Origin: Haliotis asinina
Lineage: Eukaryota > Mollusca > Gastropoda > Lepetellida > Haliotidae
Length of the DNA stretch: 64,000 nt
Direction of reading: 5' to 3'
Assembly (NCBI RefSeq): GCF_037392515.1
Contig: NC_090292.1
Location: 41,718,747-41,782,746, forward strand
Below the pieces are notes generated by a model. That model was not told the DNA's origin. It saw only the letters and a program-made list of their open reading frames with translations, and searched no databases. Shown here in pieces: positions 56,797-64,000 of this stretch. The position numbers and the translations under genes were made by a program. The stretch's first letter is position 1; each line of letters opens with the position of its first letter.

Positions 56797-59700
56797 CTAT
56801 GCTGAAGAGTCTTTCAGAAGTGGATTGTCCCCTGTCCCACCCGACTGTGAGAGGGTGGGGGTGCCGTCTGTCCCTGTCCGTGGAGGCATGAAGGGGAGAT
56901 TTGAACAGCAGGGTATGTACTGATACAGTCGACCTAGCCAGAACCACCCGTAGGTATTGCCTGATGACGTGTCCATCGACGTTTGTGATGTCATGGTGCT
57001 TGTGACGCCAGCATCAACGTGATTTTGCCAGGCGTCAATCCCCCGATCTTCCCTTGATCCTGAAAATGACGGAATTTTGAAACAAGATGTCATGTCAACA
57101 TCTCGATCAAACAAAACTCACACAGATAACATGGAGGATTCGCAGTGATATTACGGCGGGGGACACCAGTAATGGACTTCACATATTGTGCCCATGTGGG
57201 GAATCGAACCCGGTCTAAGGCACAACGAGGGAACACTTTAACCTATAGGCGTCTCCATCGCTCCTTATGTCAAGAGAATATCGTGTAAAATTGTTAAAGA
57301 TGACTGGGATCGAGAAACAAGTATAACTCTCTGACATCCATTGTGGATAGACCCGTGAAGGTCCCGGGGTAAAATAGACCTTCGGCAAACCATGCTTGCC
57401 ATAAAAGGCGACTATGCTTGTCGTAAGAGGCGACTAACGGGATCGGGCGATCAGGCTCACTGACTTGGTTGACACATGTCATCGGTTCCCAATTCTGCAG
57501 ATCGATGCCCATGTTGTTTATCACTGAATTGTCTAGTCAAGACTCGATTATTTACAGACGGCAGCCATATAGCTGGAATATTGTTGAGCGAAGCGTAAAA
57601 CTAAACTCACTCACTCACTATTGTGGATACCGTTACTTAAGTCGTCCTGATCTTGGCACCATTCTATATACACTATAAGTAAGTGACAGGATTTAGGTTT
57701 ACGCCGTACACAGATATATTTCAGCAATATAGCGATGATCCATAAATAATTGAGTCCGGCCCAGACAATCCAGTAAGCAACAGCATGAGTATCAATCTAA
57801 GAATAGTGTGCCGTAGAGTGTGCTACCACTTTGATAGGAAATGTCCTGAATAAGTTCAATTGTGATTAAAAAAGAAATAGACTCTATTTACCTCTGTGAT
57901 ACCCTTTTGTGTTAATTCGGTTGCTGGGTTGTCTTTTTTGTGGTGTTTTACAGCAAAGACAATCCAGAGTATGTGACAGTATTTACGTTTAATTGTGTTA
58001 TCCACCAAAGACAATTCAGGGTATCTGACAGTGTTTACCTTTAATTGTGTTATCCACCAAAACAATCCAGGTTATCTGACAACGTGGTTATCTGACAATA
58101 TTTACGTTTTATTGTGTTATCCAGCAAAGTTAAGTGAGTGAGTGAGTTATTATGTAACGTCACATCGGCAGTATCTCAGCCATATCGTAAAGAGAACATA
58201 TAACATTTAAATGGAATGTATGCATATGTTAAAAATCTGTCGACAACGGACAGTAAAGTAACTAGAATATCACAGATATACATGTAAAACTGGTAATTAA
58301 ATATAACAAATTTCAGCTAGATGGGACAACACAATATAAAAACAGACTATAGATCGCCAACAACAGAAAGTAGATCACCGTACTAGGGACCATAGGGACT
58401 TACAGTACCTTTGCTAGTTGCATGGACCCAGATTATGTAACAATGTTCATTGTGTTATCCACCAAAGACAATCCATGTTTTATGATAATGTTTACCTTTA
58501 GTGGTGTTATCCAACAATATGGCAATGGTAGCACCAAGGAGCATAGGAGTTCCAAGAATAAGAGTCAGAATTTTATCTAGGTCCTTCACTCCTGAAACAA
58601 AAGGACATTATTTAAATAAACATTACTACGAGTTAGATAGATACAGGATATTTATATAGCGCACATATCCACGCACTAGTGCATGCTCAAGGCGCTGGTA
58701 TTTTCCCCTCTATCACTGGATGTCAGTCTCAACAGCACATCGTAATTCAATCTCAACTCTCCGAGGAGTATACAACTCTTGCTGCCAATAGGCGCACCGA
58801 GTTTATTGTGACTCTCTCGTCCTGACGAGGTACCCAATTGACAGCTGGGTGGACTGGACACATATTTACAGCACTATGTCCAAGTTTACGGTACGTTGTT
58901 TAACTGGGTGTATGCACGTGTTCATGTGGCCACCACCTGGTCATATACCAATGGACCCGTGGGTTCTCTTAAGTGCACAGGGTTGTGTACGGGTTGTGAC
59001 AACACTGAAAGAGTCTGCACACAACGTTGACTCCACGGCTTTTACACCTGGTCACAGGTGGGCTCGATCCATTCACGTCAATCTCGCTGGATCACTGGCC
59101 TGGCGCTTTAGCCAGCTCGCCCACCGCGCCCCATGGGGCCAGTGTATCGTCGCGTTTAGCTGTAGTTCAGATTGATACGTTTAACCCTTATGGAGACACA
59201 AAACATAACAAGTCATAGGATGACATGTGTCTCCCAAGTCAGATAGCTTGACCACACGATCCCGTTAGTTGTCACTGACGACACGCATTAAACCCTCACA
59301 GGAAATCAGAACGAAAGAACTGGAGACACACGGAGCCATGACAGACCATCAGGGCTAGAGACACATCTGTACGGAAGGAGAGACACAGTACCAGAGACAC
59401 ACCTGGACGGAGCCATGATAGATCACTAGGGTCAGAGATAAATCTGTACGGAAATGGAGACACACTACCAGAGACCCACCTGTACGGAGCCATCACAGAC
59501 CAATAGGGCTAGAGACACATCTGTACGGAAATTGAGAAGCACTACCAGAGACACACCTGCACGGAGCCATGAGAGATTACTAGGGCTAGAGACACATATG
59601 TACGGAAGTAGAGACACACAACCAGAGGCACACCTGCATGGTGACATGACAGATAACTAGGGCCAGAGACACATCTGTACGGAAGTGGAGACACACTACC

Positions 59701-62319
59701 AGAGACACACCTCTACGGAGCAATAACAGACCACTAGGGCTAGAGACACACTGCCAAGGGCATACCTGTACGGAAGTCTTCCGGGTAGGTTTCTAACCAC
59801 TCTGGCAGGAACACACCAATAAACAGAGCCAACCCAATGATGATGAGGTTCCTGGAGGAGTTCATATTGACATACTGCAACGTGGACAGTCCCAGCGTGA
59901 CCATCATGCCACACGTCACCACGATCGCCCCTGCCAGGACTGGATCCGGCATTGTGGCCAGTGCAGCACCCACCTTCCCAATCAGAGACAGCAGCATCAT
60001 CACACACCCGGCACAGTACATGATGTAGCGATGGGCAGTCTGCATTAGACACATGTTATAACCCAACAGAGCTAGTTTTTTTTATGAAAGTCTAATGCTG
60101 CAACTTTTGTAGCATTGACTATTTTTGTAGGTGCCTGTGAGTATTTTCTCGTCACTTCGATTACTTTCTCGTTGCTTCAGGTATCTTTCAAAAAATTGAA
60201 ATTTCGAGGTTTGGTATTAAAGAAACTTGAAGTCACGAGAAATTAATTGAAATTACCTGTTTGAAAAGGATACATGCGGTAGCAAGAATATGCTTGAAGC
60301 AATGAGAAATGGATTGAAGCAGCGAGCAGTGGATTGACGGGTTGAGAAATACGAATTGAAGCATCGACCAAAAACTGCGAGAAATGGATTGCTGCAGCGA
60401 AAATCGAACTGAAACAGCGGGAAGTGGATTGAAGCAGCGAGAAATGGATTGAAGCAGCAAGCAATGGATTGAAGCAGCGAGAAGATACTCGACATTTAGA
60501 TTTACATGTAGTACATTTACTCCGATAGTGCCTCCGATTATTTATGTCATAAGCTATAAAAACGAAAGCATATTGAACTCAATTCATGGATAAAATATGT
60601 ATCAGTGTGTTATGATATATTTGACAACTTCACAGGCGTCATGTCACATCGTATTAACATATGCAATCCCCTCTCATTGTATTATGAACCAATCAAGACA
60701 CAGTATTCCGTCAGTAGACGAGACGTACTGGCAATATAAAAAGTGCTGTTTGAATAACCAATCAAATGCCATGACGTCACTGTATAATAATTTATAGCAT
60801 ATGTCATATTTGGGATTACACTTTTATTAGTAAAGTACAAAATCAGATTCACCGTGGAAGTCGCAGTGGCTGGGCGGGCTAGACGGCTGACTTTGCGTGC
60901 CGGCGATTAGGTGCATGACCCTGATGAGAGTTCGAATCCCGAATGGGACTCAACCATAAAAATACTAGAATTTGTTCTTTACTAAGGAAGTGTAATCCTA
61001 AATATGACATACGTTACATTTGACCACTTTCTAAATGGCATTGTGTCATCACAATAATTTATAGCCCAATAAAATGCCTCCCCTCGTAGCCTAACGTGAA
61101 CTCGGAAAATTTGGAACAATAAGATATAGGGGTTCACAGACTGAACCCGGATCTTTGTCGTGATAAGAGAACGCTTTAACAACTAGGGTACCCCACGCCC
61201 CAATCTGTATAATAAGCAAACATACTTTAGTCATCGTCATAGCCGCAATGTTCGGCGTGTACGACGTCGTAGATAGGCCTAAGCCAACGGCTCCAGAAAG
61301 TAGTCCTCCTAGTCCTTCTGTTAAAATCCCCCTGTTGACAGCGTGTTTCGGGGGAGTAGAGACTTCACAGGCTTTGGCAGCAGCAAAGTAATCGCCGACA
61401 GATTCGATAATGGAAGCAAGGAACGATGCTATAAATCCCACAAACAGTCCTATGTTGAACGATGGCACCCCAAACTGGCCTGAAATTGAGCGCATTATTT
61501 TTGTAAGCAAAGATGAACACTTGAGTTTGATGCAAAGGTCTTGGAACTGTTAAATTGCCACAGGACTAGTGAAATAATAATTTTAACACATTTTCAAAGT
61601 TTTCTTGTCAAGGGCATACAAAATCGTAACATACCAGTGAAGATCCGGGTGAGAACTGATCTTCAGTAACCCATGCTTCCCATACGAGCCGACTAACGGG
61701 ATCGGGTGGTCAGGCTCTCTGACATGGCCGACACAGTTGCGTAGATCGATGTCCACACTTTTGAGCATTGAATGGTCTGGTTCAGAGTCAGTTATTGACA
61801 GAACGCCACTCTAGGTGGAATATTGCTGAGTGCGCGTAAAACTAACTCACTCACCCACTCACCCACAAGCACACGTAAAGGCACTTTAAATATAGCCGGT
61901 ATGTGGTCATTTAAGAAACAGCTCCAATGCTGACCAGTTCCCGATGACTGCATGCTAGGGTCGATCTCACTTACAGACACAGGTCGAAACGAGAGCCAAT
62001 GGATCGGCTGTGAAATTCGTACAACTTGAGGACAATATTTTGCGGTTACCCATGTGATTGGTCCTCACAATATTCTAGATTGTCTGGTCCGGCCGTTATC
62101 ATTTACAGGTTCCGTGATGTAGGTAGAATTATTAAACAAATATTGAGGAGTTTGTGTCACACCTGGATGAGGCAGGTAAAACCAAGGCGTGCGCTGTATC
62201 AACTTGGACTTGGCATCAGCACGGGCGCTGTACCTGGGACTGGAGGGGTCTGCGGGGAACACGTTAGTGTAGGTGAGGATTCCAGACACTGCCCATACTA
62301 GCAGGATGCTGAGGAGGAC
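56797..62319 (-). CDS. SLC23-like: SLC23-type nucleobase/ascorbate transporter, last five exons
   Basis: Exons on the minus strand: 62163-62319, 61226-61479, 59766-60039, 58496-58591 and 56797-57059 (stop TAG 56797-56799). Phases agree across all joins. Family marks: ILTYTNVFPAD, WFYLPHPGQFGVPSF, the S-x-x-E-S-x-G-D motif (SIIESVGDYF), then TTSYTPNIAAMTMTK. The last corresponds to the signature [QEP]-N-x-G-x4-T-[RK]; here it begins P-N, as in animal ascorbate carriers, but has Ala for the usual Gly. Next come GLSTLQYVNMNSSRNL, LPEWLE, LGTPMLLGATIAILLDNT and the tail SREDRGIDAWQ. These are multi-pass membrane proteins moving nucleobases or ascorbate with sodium or protons; substrate is not decided here. 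The 5' exons, with the first membrane segments, lie beyond the right edge or are unrecognised. Three of the junctions carry minisatellites derived from the junction itself. Confidence 0.87.
57127..57266 (-). mobile_element. SINE-A copy lacking its tail
   Basis: GTGATATTACGGCGGGGGAC, ATTGTGCCCATGTGGGGAAT, CGAACCCGG. Lies about 70 bases upstream (on the minus strand) of the last SLC23 exon. Confidence 0.6.
57345..57627 (+). mobile_element. SINE-B, full length
   Basis: Starts GACCCGTGAAGGTCCCGGGG, GCTTGCCATAAAAGGCGACT, GTCGTAAGAGGCGACTAACG; ends AAAACTAAACTCACTCACTC. Best complete copy in the window; last SLC23 intron. Confidence 0.8.
57676..57800 (-). mobile_element. SINE-B 3' half, degraded
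   Basis: GGTTTACGCCGTACACAGAT, TTGAGTCCGGCCCAGACAAT, CAGCATGAGTATCAATCTAA. Confidence 0.55.
57906..58127 (-). repeat. Minisatellite derived from SLC23 exon end and donor
   Basis: On the minus strand the units contain GGATAACACAATTAAAGGTAAA-like sequence (quoted in part); the real junction reads GGATAACACCACTAAAG/GTAAAC at 58496. Three or four units here and one more at 58437-58480, the array being split by the LINE fragment. Confidence 0.7.
58128..58435 (-). mobile_element. 5'-truncated LINE 3'-UTR copy inside a minisatellite
   Basis: Matches 40772-41110 of the LINE (GAGTGAG tail, GACGTTACATAATAACTC-type end, ACAGTAAAG, TAGATCGCCAACAACAG, GTACTAGGGACCAT). It interrupts the junction-derived array of the SLC23 intron. 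Confidence 0.75.
58437..58495 (-). repeat. Same junction-derived unit, next to the exon
   Basis: GTGTTATCCACCAAAGACAA and ATGTTTACCTTTAGTGGTGT. Continuous with the exon at 58496. Confidence 0.65.
59226..59292 (-). mobile_element. SINE-B fragment
   Basis: AAGTCAGATAGCTTGACCAC, ACGATCCCGTTAGTTGTCAC. Confidence 0.4.
59296..59765 (-). repeat. Minisatellite derived from SLC23 exon end and donor
   Basis: About every 39 bases a CCTGTACGGA or TCTGTACGGA block occurs (full period about 78). It equals the inverted junction TTCCGTACAG/GT at 59766. Roughly half of the blocks keep AG/GT, so several decoy donors follow the true one. It runs directly into the exon. Confidence 0.75.
60283..60487 (+). repeat. 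Approximately 20-bp repeat in SLC23 intron
   Basis: About ten units like GAGAAATGGATTGAAGCAGC, several diverged. Confidence 0.8.
60798..61017 (+). mobile_element. SINE-C copy with inverted tails
   Basis: Left 60798-60845 is the inverse of the right-hand tail 60958-61017 (GTCATATTTGGGATTACACTT against AAGTGTAATCCTAAATATGA, shortened). The tRNA-like head with B box GTTCGAATCCC lies between. Imperfect direct repeats of about 30 bp (...AATAATTTATAGC) lie on both sides. Confidence 0.6.
61128..61203 (-). mobile_element. SINE-A head in the SLC23 intron
   Basis: Inverted B box (GACTGAACCCGGATC) and A-box region (AACAACTAGGGTACCCCAC), about 20 bases downstream of an exon donor. Confidence 0.5.
61650..61865 (+). 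mobile_element. SINE-B in SLC23 intron
   Basis: TTCAGTAACCCATGCTTCCC, CGGGATCGGGTGGTCAGGCT, GTGGAATATTGCTGAGTGCG, ending ACTCACTCACCCACTCACCC. Confidence 0.7.
62081..62150 (+). mobile_element. SINE-B fragment
   Basis: GATTGTCTGGTCCGGCCGTT and ATCATTTACAGGTTCCGTGA, degraded; near the donor of the first visible SLC23 exon. Confidence 0.4.
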
Positions 62320-62321
62320 CT

Positions 62322-62400
62322 GGTGTCATAACAGTTACAATCACAGTTACAACAATCGGACTACAAGGATGCTCTGGAGGACCGGTTGTTACAATAGGTA
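62322..62400 (-). repeat. Duplicated SLC23 acceptor and exon start
   Basis: On the minus strand GGTCCTCCAGAGCATCCTTG-TAGT near 62365-62385 repeats the true junction AG/GTCCTCCTCAGCATCCTG-CTAGT at 62319. Between them is TTGTAACTGTGATTGTAACT, the start of the large array. Confidence 0.65.
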
Positions 62401-63490
62401 AAACAACAGTAGCAACAATAACAACATTTACAACAATTACAACAGTTACAGCAATCACAACAGTTACAGCAATCAAACAACAGTTACAGCAATCAAACAA
62501 CAGTTGCAACAATCACAAGTTACAACAGTCACAACAATCACAACAGTTACAGCAATCACAATAACAGATACAGCAATCACAATAACGGATACAGCAATCA
62601 AACAACAGTTACAGCAACCACAACAAGTTACAGCAATCACAACAATGACAACAGCAGTTACAACAATCAAACAACAGTTACAACAATCAACCAACAGTTG
62701 CAACAATCACAACAGTGACAGCAATCACAACAGTTACAGCAATCACAATAACAGATACAGCAATCACAACAACAGTTACAGCAATCACAACAATCACAAC
62801 AACAGTTACAGCAATCACAACAACAGTTACAACAATAACACAACAGTTACAGCAACCACAACAAGTTACAGCAATCACAATAACAGATACAGGGATCACA
62901 ACAACAGTTACAACAATCAAACAACAGTTACAGCAATCACAACTGTTACAGCAATCAAACAGCAGTTACAGCAATCACAACAACAGTTACAGCAATCACA
63001 ACACTTACAGCAATCAAACAACAGTTATAGCAATCACAACAACAGTTACAGCAATCACACAACAGTTACAACAATCACAACAACAGATACAACAGTCACA
63101 ACAACAGTGACAGCAATCACAACAACAGTTACAGCAACCACAGCAACAGTGACAGCAATCAGAACAGTTACAGCAATCACAACACTTATAGCAATCACAA
63201 TAACAGTTACAGCAATCACAACAACAGTTACAGCAATCAAACAACAGTTACAACAACCACAACAAGTTACAGCAATCATAACAATCACAACAGTTACAGC
63301 AATCAAACAACAGTTACAGCAATCACAACAACAGTTACAGCATTCAAATAACGGTGACAGCAATCACAATAACAGACACAGCAATCACAACAACAGTTAC
63401 AACAATCAAGCAAGAGTTGCAGCAATCACAACAACAGTTACAGCAATCACAACAGTTACAGCAACCACAACAACAGTTACACCAGTTTCA
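62400..63490 (+). repeat. CAACAGTTACAGCAATCA array, about 55-60 units
   Basis: 18-21-bp units with frequent small insertions of CAA or AAC. No stop codons in most frames, so long open frames (Gln/Ser, Asn/Tyr/Ser or Thr/Val/Ala by frame) appear. In the SLC23 intron just upstream of its first visible exon. Confidence 0.92.
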
Positions 63491-64000
63491 GATACAACAC
63501 ACACAGCGGATACAACCGATACCTCAACGTATCATATATCCATGTAAACTAAGAATACCAATACAGGTTTGCAATAAGGATGACGTGATTAAATTCCGCA
63601 TTGTAGCCCCAGATTCCGTATTGAACCCCTGAATTTGGGGATTCTATGAAATTTTTATTGCTTGTCAAATCGACTTTAAAGTTGAACAGCTTGTTCGTTC
63701 CTTCATACATGTTTGCATGAATGAAGTTCATTTGAATGGTATCATTATTTTGCCTGTGGTAAATTGTGAAAGTGGGACTTGATTCATGACGTAATGCGGA
63801 AGAATGTATCATCTAGGTCAACTGCGTGATCCGCCCACGCCCGGAATGTGAAAATAACCTGAATGCTTTAGCATCGAGAGGCGTGAAAATATGTATCGCT
63901 GCGCAGTGACTTGTCTTCTGAACAAACAGATAAGAGGGCATATGTAACAAATACAGAACGGCATGCTAGTGTATTTGTGTGTTTCGAATTGACCCCGAAG
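63491..64000. other. Right window edge, no gene recognised
   Basis: Within the SLC23 intron as far as can be told. A minus-strand frame (63549-63812) has no recognisable motif. Confidence 0.35.

Noticed and set aside
59696-60052. 118-codon minus-strand frame overlapping an SLC23 exon
   Set aside because: Another frame over the true exon and its adjoining array; the SLC23 frame is clearly the coding one.
62504-63547. Open frame of 347 codons (Asn/Tyr/Ser/Gln-rich) and similar frames in the other phases and on the other strand
   Set aside because: They are all translations of the same 18-21-bp repeat, which lacks stops in several frames; no unique sequence or start context supports a gene.

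Overview
This window looks like nuclear DNA of a marine gastropod mollusc, most likely an abalone (Haliotis). That is inferred from the repeat types and from mollusc-like, intron-containing genes. The sequence is AT-rich. It holds four host genes in pieces separated by large introns, and most of the remaining DNA is transposon remains and minisatellites. Two kinds of short retroelement end in the same tail (reading ...AATATTGCTNANNGCGGCGTAAAACTAAACTCACTCACTCA in the sense direction, here shown only as a composite) and occur more than thirty times.

Layout. (1) 3.1-17.7 kb, + strand: 3' part of a METTL24-like methyltransferase gene with five recognisable exons. Its 9.6-kb first visible intron contains a 4,407-bp segment present twice, head to tail and apparently identical. 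Each copy carries 25 units of a 60-bp minisatellite. (2) 17.7-29 kb: no convincing host gene; a 49-bp minisatellite, MITE-like inverted repeats, SINEs, a decayed LINE reverse transcriptase and a decayed Tc1-like transposase. (3) 29.05-31.79 kb, - strand: a three-exon carboxylesterase. (4) 38.35-48.40 kb: a broken Polinton/Maverick fossil with terminal inverted repeats. A young, nearly full-length LINE (40.77-46.66 kb, 12-bp target duplication) sits inside its integrase-like region. (5) 49.07-52.89 kb, + strand: a second three-exon carboxylesterase, paralogous to the first and divergently oriented. It has the same intron positions and a probable GC-AG first intron; its last exon encodes a GPI-signal-like tail. 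(6) 56.8-62.3 kb, - strand: the last five exons of an SLC23-type nucleobase/ascorbate transporter. Its 5' exons are not seen in the window.

The pattern I find most worth following is that several minisatellites are built from exon-intron junctions. In the SLC23 gene, two arrays repeat a 5' splice site with the end of its exon, and a third array abuts a duplicated 3' splice site with the start of its exon. In the first esterase, the 3' splice site and start codon are repeated about four times. Other points are a hammerhead-ribozyme-like core in a Penelope-like remnant, a SINE family that resembles both ends of the resident LINE, and a 44-bp minisatellite grown out of that LINE's 3' UTR.

The four host genes have no evident shared pathway: two secreted or membrane-tethered esterases, a membrane transporter and a methyltransferase. 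Exon borders were set by eye from splice consensus, reading frame and family similarity. No alignment or database search was run.
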